From AG-12 sp027319585 (GTDB lineage Bacteria > Chloroflexota > Dormibacteria > Aeolococcales > Bog-877), in NCBI GenBank assembly GCA_027319585.1, contig DAHVMY010000017.1, forward strand, positions 1 to 37,586: DNA of 37,586 nt, written 5' to 3'. The position numbers were made by a program, and so were the translations under genes. Position 1 is the first letter of the stretch. Each line of letters begins with the position of its first letter. Shown here piece by piece: positions 28,654 through 37,532 of this stretch. Below the pieces are notes generated by a model. That model did not search any database. It had not been told where the DNA came from and was given only the letters and a program-made list of their open reading frames with translations.

Positions 28654-29979
28654 CCAGAAGTGAGCTACGAGCAATCGCTGTCCCGCCTCGGTGCCGCCAG
28701 CCACCGGGGGATGCGTCTGGGCCTGGCGACCACCGAGTCGCTGCTCGCGGCTGTGGGCAACCCCGAGCGCCGGCTGCGCGGAGTGCTGGTCGCCGGGACC
28801 AACGGCAAGGGCTCGGTGTGCGCCATGGTGGCCGAGATCGGCCGGCAGGCCGGGCTCAGGGTGGCGCTCCTGACCAAGCCCCACCTCACCAGCTACAGGG
28901 AGCGGATCCGCCTGGGGGCAGAGCCGGTGTCGAAGGAGCGGTTCGAGGAGCTGGTCGACCGGGTGCTCGAGGCCGAGTCGAGGATGGACCGATCCGCAGG
29001 GCTCCCGACCCACCACGAGCTCCTAACCGCCATGGGCTTCATCGCTGCTGCGGAATACGGCGCCGAACTCACCGTCTGCGAGGTCGGCCTTGGGGGCAGG
29101 CTCGACGCGACCAACGTCTGGGACGGCGGAGTGGCGGTGGTCGTGACCGTGGGGCTCGACCACCAGGCGCAGCTCGGCAACACCGTGGCCGAGATCGCCA
29201 GGGAGAAGGCCGCGATCATCAAGCCGGGCGACCTGGCGCTGACCGGGGCGGGCGAGGATGCCCTGCCCGTGATCCGCGCGGCCGCCCAGCGCGCCGGCGC
29301 GCGGCTGTGGGAGCTGGGAAGGGAGATCCGCTGGGCGCCCGCGGGCTCGGAATCGTCGCCGGCTGCGATCTCGGTCCACACCCCGCTTCGGGAGCATGAG
29401 GGGATTTCGGTGGGACTGGGCGGGGGGGTTCAACTCGCCAACGCGGCGCTCTCGGCGGCGATCGCCGACTGCCTCACAGAGCGGGGGTTCCCCATCGGCC
29501 CCCGCGACATCAGGGAGGGCCTGGCCCAGGCCAAGTGGCCGGGGAGGATGCAGGTTGCCGCCACCAGCCCCCTGGTCATCGTCGACTCCGCCCACAACCC
29601 CCACGCGGTCGCGGCGGTCCGCGACGACCTGCGGCGGTGGCTGGCGGGGCATCGCGGCATGCTGGTGTTCGGCTCGATGGGGGACCACGACCACCGGGGC
29701 ATGCTGGAACTGCTCGCGACCCTGCCCTTCGAGCGAGCCTACCTCGCCCAGGCCGATTCCGCCCGCGCCGTCGAGCCCGGGCTCCTGGCTGGTGAGTGGC
29801 CGGGAGCGGCGGTGGTCGTGCCCGCGGTCGCGGATGCGCTCGAGACGGCGCGGTCGGCGGCGGGGACCCAGGGGTTGGTGGTCGTGATCGGGTCGATCTA
29901 CGTGGTCGGAGAGGCGCTGGCTCACCTCGGAGTCGGGCTGCCACCGGATCCCAAGGTCAGCAGCCAGCCCCTCTGGTGA
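28651..29979 (+). CDS. folC: Dihydrofolate/folylpolyglutamate synthase
   Basis: The 442-residue enzyme adds glutamate to dihydropteroate or to folates in the cytosol. The P-loop VLVAGTNGKGSVCAMVAEIG is preceded by the FolC start SYEQSLSRLGAASHRGMRLG. Mur-ligase-type blocks follow: THHELLTAMGFIAAAEYGAE, EVGLGGRLDATNVWD, AREKAAIIKPG and the C-terminal VIVDSAHNPHAVAAV. Length is normal. ATG 28651 has no ribosome site, and GTG 28660 is an alternative (see the adjacent promoter entry). It is not in an operon with other folate genes, although the MetF-like gene is 17 kb away. Confidence 0.92.
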   Translation: MPEVSYEQSLSRLGAASHRGMRLGLATTESLLAAVGNPERRLRGVLVAGTNGKGSVCAMVAEIGRQAGLRVALLTKPHLTSYRERIRLGAEPVSKERFEELVDRVLEAESRMDRSAGLPTHHELLTAMGFIAAAEYGAELTVCEVGLGGRLDATNVWDGGVAVVVTVGLDHQAQLGNTVAEIAREKAAIIKPGDLALTGAGEDALPVIRAAAQRAGARLWELGREIRWAPAGSESSPAAISVHTPLREHEGISVGLGGGVQLANAALSAAIADCLTERGFPIGPRDIREGLAQAKWPGRMQVAATSPLVIVDSAHNPHAVAAVRDDLRRWLAGHRGMLVFGSMGDHDHRGMLELLATLPFERAYLAQADSARAVEPGLLAGEWPGAAVVVPAVADALETARSAAGTQGLVVVIGSIYVVGEALAHLGVGLPPDPKVSSQPLW

Positions 29980-30082
29980 GCCCGACGGGCGGCCGGTCCT
30001 GCGTTCCGTGTCGCGATCCGATTCCAGTTGCATCTTCTTGGCAATAGTGGGATAGACTCTTCTGGGGAGCGGTGGCGGTTAC

Positions 30083-31582
30083 GTGGGCCGCGAAGGGTCG
30101 GTTTGCAGCGAGGACATCTTGGCCGAGGGAGTCGAAGCGCCTGAGCCCACCGGCGAGCGCAAGCTGGCCCAGCTCTTCCACCTGACCGACCTGGTGCCGC
30201 TGTCGGTTTCGAGCGTGGGCCCCCTGTTCTCAGTCGCCGCCACCGGGGGCGTCATGGCCGCCGACGCGGGTTGGTGGACGCTGCCCGCGATCGCGATCCT
30301 GGCCCTGCCGTTTCTGGTGTCAAGCTTTGTCTTCCGGCTCCTGAACCAGCACTTCCCGCACTCGGGGGCCTCCTATCACTGGTCAGCGAGGGTGATCGGC
30401 AAGTCCGCCTCCCGCTACCAGGCGTGGATCCTGATCCTGGCCTACTTCACCTCGATCCCGCCAATCGCGATCCCGGCCGGGAGCTACACGCTGGCGCTGA
30501 TCGCCCCCCACTACCAGGCCCCGGCGATCGTGCACGTGGGAGTGACCCTCTTCTGGATCCTGTTCGCGGCCGTCCCCCTGCTGCTCGGCGGGCGGCCGAC
30601 GGCGCGGATCACCCAGGCGTTCTTCGTCCTGGAGATGGTCTCGCTGGCGACCTTCGGGGTCCTCGGCGTGCTCAACTGGCACCGCATCAGCGTCCCCATC
30701 CACTTTGGTCCACCCCCGATCGGTGGGATCCTGATCGTGGCGGTGGTGGCGGCGACCATCCTGGACGGCTGGGAGATCGACAGCTACGCCGCCGAGGAGT
30801 CGCTGCGGCCGCGCCAGCATCCCGGGATCGGCGGCATCATCGGAGCGATCGGGGCCCTCCTCTTCTACGCGATCCTCTACCCGCTGATGCTGGGCGAGAC
30901 CCCGCTGCACCAGCTGGCGGGGGCCACCAACCCGCTGGCCCTGTGGTCGGCCCGGCTTATCCCGGGCGCCCCCTGGGTGATGCTGATCCCGATCCTGGCC
31001 TCCACCGCCGGCGGGCTCTGGCTCACCACCTACATCCTGACCCGGGCCCTCTACGCGATGGGGCGCGAGCGCCTCATCCCCTCGGTTTTCGCCTCGCTGA
31101 ACCGCCGCCAGGTCCCCCACGTAGCCATCGTGGCCAGCCTGGGATTGGCGCTGGTGGTGGTCGCCCTCCAGGTGTTCGTGACCTCCCTGGGCTCGTTCTT
31201 CAACCTGGTGCTCTCCGCCGCCGGCTTCTTCCTCTTGGCGGAGTTCTTCCTGGACTCGGTGACCGCCAGCGTCTTTCTGACCATCGGCCACCGCCGCGTG
31301 CCGGGGACCTGGCTGGCCCCCCATGAGCATCGCCTGCTGAGGGTCGGGGCCCTGTTCTCGACCACTGTGATGGGGGCGCTCCTGGTGGCCTTCTTCATCT
31401 ACGGGCCGAAGGCGATCGGCAACGGCATCGACCAGACGATCGCGGTTCTGCTGGTGCTGGGATTGGCGTTCGCCTGGTGGACCAAGCGGCGCACGACCGG
31501 CACCGTGCTCTTCCACGGCCGGGACGCGGAGGCGGTGGCCCAGACCACGCCTGAGGAGGCGGTTGAGCCCTCGCTCCTATGA
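30083..31582 (+). CDS. APC superfamily amino-acid permease
   Basis: The 499-residue protein has about twelve membrane helices. The helix-1 unwound region VSSVGPLFSVAATGGVMAAD and the PHSGASYHWSARVIG block after helix 2 mark the amino acid-polyamine-organocation superfamily. Helix 6 (GILIVAVVAATILDGWEIDS) and ALYAMGRERLIPSVFASLNR after helix 8 also fit. The substrate is not readable, but it sits beside proline/hydroxyproline catabolic genes on the opposite strand, which makes an imino acid or a related compound a fair guess. GTG 30083 is used; GGGGAG lies about 14 nt upstream. A weak promoter candidate is TAGACT at 30053-30058. Confidence 0.85.
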   Translation: MGREGSVCSEDILAEGVEAPEPTGERKLAQLFHLTDLVPLSVSSVGPLFSVAATGGVMAADAGWWTLPAIAILALPFLVSSFVFRLLNQHFPHSGASYHWSARVIGKSASRYQAWILILAYFTSIPPIAIPAGSYTLALIAPHYQAPAIVHVGVTLFWILFAAVPLLLGGRPTARITQAFFVLEMVSLATFGVLGVLNWHRISVPIHFGPPPIGGILIVAVVAATILDGWEIDSYAAEESLRPRQHPGIGGIIGAIGALLFYAILYPLMLGETPLHQLAGATNPLALWSARLIPGAPWVMLIPILASTAGGLWLTTYILTRALYAMGRERLIPSVFASLNRRQVPHVAIVASLGLALVVVALQVFVTSLGSFFNLVLSAAGFFLLAEFFLDSVTASVFLTIGHRRVPGTWLAPHEHRLLRVGALFSTTVMGALLVAFFIYGPKAIGNGIDQTIAVLLVLGLAFAWWTKRRTTGTVLFHGRDAEAVAQTTPEEAVEPSLL

Positions 31583-31618
31583 CCTTCGCGCCCCGGGTCG
31601 CTTAAGGAGGGACGCCCC

Positions 31619-32278
31619 TCAGACCGTGACCGCGGCCTTGGCACCCGCCTGCGCCAGTGCCTGGCGCGCCAGACCGGCCAGCTGTTCCCAGTCTCCGCGC
31701 TGCAGGATCTCGCTGCGGAAGAGGTCGTTGGTGAGCCCGACCACCTGAACGCCCGCCTGCAGATAAGCGGCCACGTCCGCAATCCCCACCCCGCCGCTCA
31801 CCCAAAGAGGCACGGTCGGCATCGGACCGCGGACGGCGCGGATGTACCCCGGGCCGCCGATGGGAGCTGCCGGGAACACCTTCACCAGGTCGGCGCCGAG
31901 GGCCTCGGCCCGGGCGATCTCACTCGGGGTGGTCGCCCCCATGACCAGGAAGAGGCCGGCCTCGCGGGTGACCGCGGCCGCCTCCGGGGTCAGGTACGGG
32001 GTCACCACATAGTCGGCCCCACTCTCGACCGCCTGGCGGGCGAGAGCCGCGTCGGTGATGGTCCCCGCCCCGACCATGCAGCTGCCCGCCACCTCCTGGC
32101 GCAGCCTCCGGATCAACTCGAACGCCCGGGGAGTGCCGGAGGTGATCTCCACCGAGCCCACCCCGGCTCGTGCCACCGTGAGCACGGCCTGGTAGGCGGC
32201 GTCCGGATCGCTCCAGCGGATCACGGCCGCCAGACGGTTGGGGAAGTGCTGGGTCACGCGGTCTGCGCTGATGGTCAT
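31619..32278 (-). CDS. KDPG/4-hydroxy-2-oxoglutarate aldolase family protein
   Basis: The 219-residue class I aldolase has the Schiff-base lysine K133 in ADLVKVFPAAPIGGPGYIRA and the catalytic glutamate E44 in VEITSGTP, at nearly the same numbers as E. coli Eda. MVGAGTITD and LWVSGGVGIADVAAYLQAG are further marks. In Eda the sequence after the glutamate is VTLRT, whose Arg49 contacts the substrate; here it reads ITSGT, so this arginine is lost. Candidate reactions are cleavage of 4-hydroxy-2-oxoglutarate to glyoxylate and pyruvate, or of a 2-keto-3-deoxy sugar acid phosphate. The neighbours favour the first. GAGGAG stands 9 nt before ATG 32278. Confidence 0.85.
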   Translation of the reverse strand: MTISADRVTQHFPNRLAAVIRWSDPDAAYQAVLTVARAGVGSVEITSGTPRAFELIRRLRQEVAGSCMVGAGTITDAALARQAVESGADYVVTPYLTPEAAAVTREAGLFLVMGATTPSEIARAEALGADLVKVFPAAPIGGPGYIRAVRGPMPTVPLWVSGGVGIADVAAYLQAGVQVVGLTNDLFRSEILQRGDWEQLAGLARQALAQAGAKAAVTV

Positions 32279-32326
32279 CGGGTCTTGCTCCTCATGTCGC
32301 GGCGGGTGGATGACGATTCGATGGGC

Positions 32327-33391
32327 TCAGCTGCCGGCGCCCCAGATGTCGCCCACCGTGAAGCCCTGCGGGAAGGGGTCGTCGCGGTCGAGCACGTAGC
32401 GGGCGTGACCGGTGACATGGGCGCGCCCGGTGATCGTGGGGATTACCGCTGGTCTACCACCGACCATGGTCTCACCAATGAGCCGGCCTGTGAAGACCGT
32501 GCCCAGGATTCCCTCGTGGCGGAAGTCGCGGCCGAGGGGGAGCCGGCCCTGGGCGTGCAGCACCGCCATGCGGGCGCAGGTGCCGGTTCCGCAGGGTGAG
32601 CGGTCCAGCGCTCCGGTCCAGCTGTCCGGCCTACCCCACTCCAGCTCCCCGGTGGAGACCACCACGGTGTTGCGGGAGTCGGCGTGGCTACCGCTGGGGG
32701 GACCGTGCAGCAGTGCGATCGTGGGACCCTGGATCTTGGGGTTCTCAGGATGGGTCTGCGGCGCCTGCTCCTTGGTCGCGGCCTTGATGAGCTCCCCGGC
32801 CCGGGCCAGCTCGCGCGCCCTGACGGGGACGAGCTCCAAGCCGAGCTGCGCCGCCTCCGCCAGCACGTAGACCATCCCCCCGTAGGCGATGTCCACCACC
32901 ACCTTGCCCAAAGTGGGGACCTCCACCCTCAGGCCCTGGGCCAAGACGAAGCTGGGGACACTCTCGAAGGTGATGCTGCGAGCTCGGCCGTCCACCACCT
33001 CGGCGCGGATCTCCACCAGGCCGGCCGGCGCCTCAAGGGCAAAGGTGGTGACCGGCTCCTCCACCTCGACCATCCCCAGCTCGATCAGCGCGGTCGCCAC
33101 GCAGATGGTGTTGCTGCCCGACATCGGCGGGTACTCGACCTGTTCCATGATCACGTAGCCGGCGGCGGCCCGGGGATCGGTCGGAGGCAGGATCACATTG
33201 CAGTTGGCGGCCGGATAGCCGCGCGGCTCGCGCAGCATCCGCAGCCGCAGGTCGTCCAGATGGTCCTGGAAGTACTGCATCTTCTCGAACATGTCCCGGC
33301 CGGGGACGTCCGGCACCCCGCCCACCACCACCCGCCCCGGCTCACCCCCGGCGTGGAGGTCGATCGCCACCACATCGCGCACCGCCGGCAC
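32327..33391 (-). CDS. Proline racemase / hydroxyproline epimerase family protein
   Basis: The 354-residue protein has the two-domain proline racemase fold. It opens with VAIDLHAGGEPGRVV; the cofactor-free catalytic pair normally consists of Cys in MCGH and Cys in SPCGTGT. Here the first site reads MSGSNTICV, with S91 for Cys and S93 where His is usual. The second is intact: C267 in DRSPCGTGTCARMAV. Ser/Cys pairs are known from epimerases in this superfamily, such as 4-hydroxyproline 2-epimerase. 3-hydroxyproline dehydratases instead keep the first Cys and change the second to Thr. GTG 33391 lies 8 bp after the P5C dehydrogenase stop, so they are co-transcribed. Substrate is inferred from the operon. 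Confidence 0.85.
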   Translation of the reverse strand: MPAVRDVVAIDLHAGGEPGRVVVGGVPDVPGRDMFEKMQYFQDHLDDLRLRMLREPRGYPAANCNVILPPTDPRAAAGYVIMEQVEYPPMSGSNTICVATALIELGMVEVEEPVTTFALEAPAGLVEIRAEVVDGRARSITFESVPSFVLAQGLRVEVPTLGKVVVDIAYGGMVYVLAEAAQLGLELVPVRARELARAGELIKAATKEQAPQTHPENPKIQGPTIALLHGPPSGSHADSRNTVVVSTGELEWGRPDSWTGALDRSPCGTGTCARMAVLHAQGRLPLGRDFRHEGILGTVFTGRLIGETMVGGRPAVIPTITGRAHVTGHARYVLDRDDPFPQGFTVGDIWGAGS

Positions 33392-33399
33392 AAAAATGC

Positions 33400-34950
33400 C
33401 TACAGCTTCTCGGCGACGCTCTGCCCCTGCACGAAGAAGAGCAGGTAGTCCGGCCCCCCGGCCTTGGTGTCGGTCCCGCTCATGTTGAAGCCCCCGAATG
33501 GGTGCACCCCCATCTGGGCCCCGGTGGAGCGGCGGTTGATGTACAGGTTCCCCACGTGGAACCGGTCCTTGGCCCAGGCGATCCGCTCCGGGTCGCGGCT
33601 GAAGTAGGACCCCGTCAGCCCGTACTCGGTCTGGTTGGCGATCCGCAGCCCATCCTCGAAGTCCTTGGCCCGGACGACCGCCAGCACCGGCCCGAAGATC
33701 TCCTCAGTCGCGATCCGCGCCCCCTCTGCGACCGAGCCGAAGATCGTGGGCTCGATGAAGTGGCCGTCGCCGTCAGCTCGGGACCCGCCCGTGAGCAGCT
33801 CCCCCTCCTGCCTTCCCAGCTGCAGGTAGTCCAGGATCTTCTCCTCGGCATCCCCATCGATCACCGGACCCAGCCCCACCTCGGGGTCGACCGGGTCTCC
33901 CATCCGCAGCCTTCGGGTCAGCTCCAGAACCCGCGGCACCAGCTCGTCGTAAATGGAGGAGACCAAAACCGCCCGCGAGCCCGCCGAGCACTTCTGCCCC
34001 TGGAAGCCGAAGGCGGAGCGGGTGATCTCCGCGGCGGCCAGTTTGAGGTCGGCGGTCTCATCCACCACCACCGCGTTCTTGCCCCCCATCTCCAGCTGCA
34101 CCCGCTTCAGCCAGCGCTGCCCGGGATGCACCCTGGAGGCCCGCTCGTAGATCCTGATCCCCACCTCCTTGGAGCCGGTGAAGGCCACGAACCTCGTCTT
34201 CGGGTGGTCCACCAGCGCCTCGCCGACCACCTCCCCCCGGCCGCTGAGATAGCTCAGCGCGCCCTTGGGGATCCCCGCCTCGTGCAGGAGCTCGACCAGC
34301 CAGGCGGCGGTGGTGCTGGCGGTCTCGGCGGGCTTGAGGATCACGCAGTTCCCGCTCACCAGCGCCGCCGTGGTCATCCCGGTCGTGAGCGCCAGGGGAA
34401 AGTTCCATGGGGAGATCACCGCCCCCACCCCCAGAGGGAGGTAGCGGAACTGGGTCGCCTCCCCCGGCCACGGCGTCATCTGGTCCCTCGCCGCCAGCCC
34501 CATCGCCTGGCGCGCGTACCACTCCATGAGGTCCACCGCCTCCGCCGCCTCCCCGTCCGCCTCGTCCCAGGGCTTGCCGACCTCGTAGACCATCAGGGCG
34601 CCCAGCTCGTGGCGGCGCCGCCGCACCAGCTCCGCCGCCCGCAGCAGGATCAGGGCGCGCTCCTCCACCGGCGTCCTCGACCATCGCGTGAACGCCTCCC
34701 ATCCCCGCTCCAGCGCCAGCTCCACATGGCTGGGGTCGGCCATCGCGTGACGGCCCACGACCTGCCCGGGGTGGGCCGGGTTGTAGGAGTCCAGGCTCTC
34801 CTCGGTATCCACCGCTTCCCCCGCGATCAGCAGCGGATAGCGCTCCCCCAGCCGGCCCTCCACCTGCCGCAGCGCGGCCTGGAAGTCGGTGCGGTTGCGG
34901 GGATCGCTGAAGTCCAGCGACGGCTCGCTGCGGAACGGTGGAATGATCAC
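33400..34950 (-). CDS. rocA: 1-pyrroline-5-carboxylate dehydrogenase
   Basis: The 516-residue aldehyde dehydrogenase matches the RocA/PutA-C type P5C dehydrogenases. The active-site cysteine C321 lies in GFQGQKCSAGSRAVLV, the glutamate E287 in QLEMGGKNAVVVDE and the oxyanion N183 in VISPWNFPLALTTG. The C-terminal block GGFNMSGTDTKAGGPDYLLF is specific to P5CDH. It oxidises glutamate semialdehyde to glutamate with NAD+, and these enzymes also take the 3-hydroxy form from hydroxyproline. GTG 34950 has GAGGAG 8 nt upstream. It lies 58 bp after the proline dehydrogenase gene, forming the classical two-step pair. Confidence 0.93.
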   Translation of the reverse strand: MIIPPFRSEPSLDFSDPRNRTDFQAALRQVEGRLGERYPLLIAGEAVDTEESLDSYNPAHPGQVVGRHAMADPSHVELALERGWEAFTRWSRTPVEERALILLRAAELVRRRRHELGALMVYEVGKPWDEADGEAAEAVDLMEWYARQAMGLAARDQMTPWPGEATQFRYLPLGVGAVISPWNFPLALTTGMTTAALVSGNCVILKPAETASTTAAWLVELLHEAGIPKGALSYLSGRGEVVGEALVDHPKTRFVAFTGSKEVGIRIYERASRVHPGQRWLKRVQLEMGGKNAVVVDETADLKLAAAEITRSAFGFQGQKCSAGSRAVLVSSIYDELVPRVLELTRRLRMGDPVDPEVGLGPVIDGDAEEKILDYLQLGRQEGELLTGGSRADGDGHFIEPTIFGSVAEGARIATEEIFGPVLAVVRAKDFEDGLRIANQTEYGLTGSYFSRDPERIAWAKDRFHVGNLYINRRSTGAQMGVHPFGGFNMSGTDTKAGGPDYLLFFVQGQSVAEKL

Positions 34951-35008
34951 GATTGCATCTCCTCTGTCGGGCGCCGTCGGTCTCCGGCGGAGACGCCGGC
35001 GAACCGGC

Positions 35009-35938
35009 TCAGCGCCGGACCATGTTGCGGGCGAGAAAGAGCAGGTTGGCGGGCCGCTCCGCCAGCCGGCGCATGAAGAACGGGTACCAGTGGGTGCCGT
35101 ACGAGGTCGCCACCAGCACCGTGTAGCCGCGGGCGACCAGGGACCGCTGCAGCTGGGGCCGCACCCCGTACAGCATCTGGAATTCGAAGCGGTCGAGACC
35201 GATGCGGTGGCGCTGCACGAAGCCGATCGCGTGCTCGATCATGCGCTCGTCGTGGGTCGCGATCGCGGTGTAGCCCCCGCCCAGCAGCGCGGTCTCCATG
35301 ATCCGCACGTAGTTGCGGTCGACATCGACCTTGTCGGGGTAGGCGACCTCACGGCTCTCCAGGTAGGCGCCCTTGACCAGCCTGAGGTTCGGCTTCAGCT
35401 CCAGCAGGGAGTCCAGGTCCGCCACCGTCCGGTAGAGATACGACTGCAGGACGCAGCCGACGTTGTCGAAGCCCCGACCTCGGAGCTCCCGGTACAGCCG
35501 CAGGGTCGGCTCCACCCGGGCCGACTCCTCCATGTCCATGCGCATGAACATGCCCAGCTCGCGGGCGACCTCCAGGAGATGGCTCAGGTTGCGCGCCGCC
35601 AGCCCCTCATCGATCGCCAGCCCCATCAGCGTCGGCTTGATCGCCACGTTGGCGTTGAGGTGCTCCGCGGCCAGCCGGTGCAGCAGCACCTCGTAGTCCT
35701 GGACCGCGCGGGCGGCATCGGCCTCGCTCTCCACCGCCTCGCCCAGCTCGGTGGCGTTGCACTTGAAACCCTGGCGGTTGAGCTCGCGGATCACCGCGAT
35801 GCACTCGTCCAGGGTCTCGCCGGCCACGAAGCGGGCCGCGCCCAGGCGCATCCCGTAGCGGCTCATGAAGCTCTCCGTCGCCCGATTTTGGGCGGCCGCC
35901 AGAATCGCGGTCCGGGCTGCCTGGTTCAGTGATGGCAA
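35009..35938 (-). CDS. Proline dehydrogenase
   Basis: The 309-residue monofunctional FAD enzyme oxidises proline to pyrroline-5-carboxylate and passes electrons to the quinone pool at the membrane. The barrel strands carry NANVAIKPTLMGLAIDEGLA, MFMRMDMEESARVEPTLRLY, LRLVKGAYLESREVAYPDK and FEFQMLYGVRPQLQRSLVA. The C-terminal FAD and substrate helix YGTHWYPFFMRRLAERPANL has the conserved Y-x-x-R-R pattern that binds the proline carboxylate. Length is that of the short PRODH class. In the human-type substrate rule this Tyr favours proline and Ser favours hydroxyproline; here the residue is F or Y in the WYPFFMRR run. TTG 35938 has GGAGGAGG about 9 nt upstream. Confidence 0.9.
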   Translation of the reverse strand: MPSLNQAARTAILAAAQNRATESFMSRYGMRLGAARFVAGETLDECIAVIRELNRQGFKCNATELGEAVESEADAARAVQDYEVLLHRLAAEHLNANVAIKPTLMGLAIDEGLAARNLSHLLEVARELGMFMRMDMEESARVEPTLRLYRELRGRGFDNVGCVLQSYLYRTVADLDSLLELKPNLRLVKGAYLESREVAYPDKVDVDRNYVRIMETALLGGGYTAIATHDERMIEHAIGFVQRHRIGLDRFEFQMLYGVRPQLQRSLVARGYTVLVATSYGTHWYPFFMRRLAERPANLLFLARNMVRR

Positions 35939-36181
35939 GGGTCAGTGCCTCCTCCGGTGAAAGGTCGGGGCACCATCATCTCGCACCGAAGATCACGGCC
36001 GCAGCCAGGCCCTGGCCCTGAGCGGGGGCGGGCTTGCCAGAGGCCGGCGACCCCCGAGCGGTGTCCCGGCCGCCGGCGGCTCCGGCACCGGTGGCCGAGC
36101 TGCGCTGTCCCTCTGCCTTAAGAACCGGGGCGCCGGCTGGGGGTCGAGGACGGCCGTTTGCTGTGCCCGGGCTGGTGGCCT
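35939..36181. other. Gap between proline dehydrogenase and pstA
   Basis: No gene is recognisable in these 243 bp. In an intact phosphate operon pstB would start here, directly after pstA, but none of the frames shows a Walker A or other ATPase motif. The right part is low-complexity GC-rich sequence. The proline dehydrogenase ribosome site is at 35948-35955. Confidence 0.5.
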
Positions 36182-37129
36182 CTATAGGTCCATGCGCTCG
36201 GTCAACCGCTTGGAGCGGGCGGTGGCGGCTCGGCCCAGGAGCAGGAGCAGCAGGATGATGAGGACCGTGACCAGGGCGGCGGCGGCGGCCAGCTCGTGAG
36301 CCTGAACGTACGGGAGGATCAGGGTGTTGAACGTGACCCCGGTGAGGTACGGCTCGGGGTTGTTGGTCAGCCTGACGATGGGGTTGGCGTCGGTCCAGTT
36401 GGCGGTGAAGAGCAGTGGCGCGGTCTCGCCCATGGCGATCGCCTGAGCCAGGACGAGGCCGCCGACAATCCCGGGCAGCGCGGTCGGGAGCAGGACCCTG
36501 CGAATGGTGGTGACGCGGGAGAGTCCCAGCGCCGCCGCGCTCTCACGCAGGCTGCGCGGCGCCTGATCGAAGGCGACCTCCGTGTTCTTGACGATGTAGG
36601 GGATGGTGATCACCGAGAGCGCGATCACCGCAGCGATCAGTGAGTAGTGCCACTGGAAGGGACCGTTGACCAGCACGGTGTAGGCGACCAAACCGATCAC
36701 GATCGACGGAATGCCCGACAACACCTCGGACGCGAACTGCATCACCGCCCGCGGCCGCGGGGGGGCGAATTCTGCGATGTAGAGTCCGGCGACAACCCCG
36801 ATGGTCCCGGCCACGATCAGCACACCGAGACCCAGTAGCAGTGAACCCAGGATGCCGTCCTGCACCCCGACCGGGGCGTTGAGGTGGGCCGGATCGATCG
36901 CGCTGCCGTGGGTCAGGAGATTGAGGCTCAGCACAGGCGCCGCCTGCCGGATCAAGGTCCAGATCATGTCCAGCAGGGGCAGGAGGATCGCCAGCAACGC
37001 CAGCCCGCACACCCCCCAGAAGACCCCACCACGCGCGAGGCGAAGCAGTCGCGACCTCTGGGCGCCGTCGAGCCCACCGCGGAGGCGGAGCATCCCGCCG
37101 TTTGGGAGCGGGAGTCTCTGACTAGACAC
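36182..37129 (-). CDS. pstA: Phosphate ABC transporter permease PstA
   Basis: The 315-residue permease has six membrane helices and the PstA marks GSLLLGLGVLIVAGTIGVVA, GLYIAEFAPPRPRAVMQFAS, EVLSGIPSIVIGLVAY and the ATPase-contacting EAA-type loop LRESAAALGLSRVTTIRRVL (normally EAA...G). LAQAIAMGETAPLLFTA is typical of the fifth helix. It imports phosphate together with PstC, PstB and PstS. GTG 37129 overlaps the pstC stop by 8 nt. The gene is complete, but no pstB follows. Confidence 0.9.
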   Translation of the reverse strand: MSSQRLPLPNGGMLRLRGGLDGAQRSRLLRLARGGVFWGVCGLALLAILLPLLDMIWTLIRQAAPVLSLNLLTHGSAIDPAHLNAPVGVQDGILGSLLLGLGVLIVAGTIGVVAGLYIAEFAPPRPRAVMQFASEVLSGIPSIVIGLVAYTVLVNGPFQWHYSLIAAVIALSVITIPYIVKNTEVAFDQAPRSLRESAAALGLSRVTTIRRVLLPTALPGIVGGLVLAQAIAMGETAPLLFTANWTDANPIVRLTNNPEPYLTGVTFNTLILPYVQAHELAAAAALVTVLIILLLLLLGRAATARSKRLTERMDL

Positions 37130-37532
37130 CGCGGCCCACCGGGAGCGCCTGACCGCCCGCGACGCGGCGGATGATGAGGCGGCCCCCGAAGTTGCTTAGC
37201 AGGCTGATGACCAGCAGGAACAGGCCGGCGGCGAACAGCGCACTCACATCGGTCTTGGCCTGCAGAACCGCATCGAGCGTGCCCGCGATCAACGAGGAGA
37301 GCGTCGCCCCGCTGTGGTAGATGTTCAAGGGGATCCCGGTGAAGATGTTGCCGATGATGAAAAACATGGCGATGGTCTCCCCGATGGCACGCCCCCAACC
37401 CAGGAAGGCGGTGGCTATTACGCCGGTCGAGATGTAGGGAAGGGTCACCACTCTGGCCGTCTCGTGGGTGGTCATGCCCAGCGCAAGCGAGCCCTGCGTC
37501 GGGGCGGTCATCCGCACCGAGCAGCTCACCAA
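37122..37532 (-). pseudogene. pstC: PstC permease, C-terminal part only
   Basis: About 128 residues match the C-terminal half of PstC. GSLALGMTTHETARVVTLPY is the EAA-type loop, followed by GWGRAIGETIAMFFIIGNIF and a last helix near LFAAGLFLLVISLLSNFGGR. Normal PstC is about 300 residues with six helices. Upstream of roughly 37495 the similarity ends, and an in-frame TAG stands at 37538-37536. The DNA there instead encodes the N-terminus of an ABC ATPase on the other strand. The TTG at 37532 is simply the first start codon after the stop. The gene is either truly broken by a rearrangement or cut by a chimeric join in the assembly near the sequence end. Confidence 0.75.

Noticed and set aside
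35939..36181. A degraded pstB in the gap after pstA
   Set aside because: No Walker A, signature or Walker B remnant is readable in any frame.
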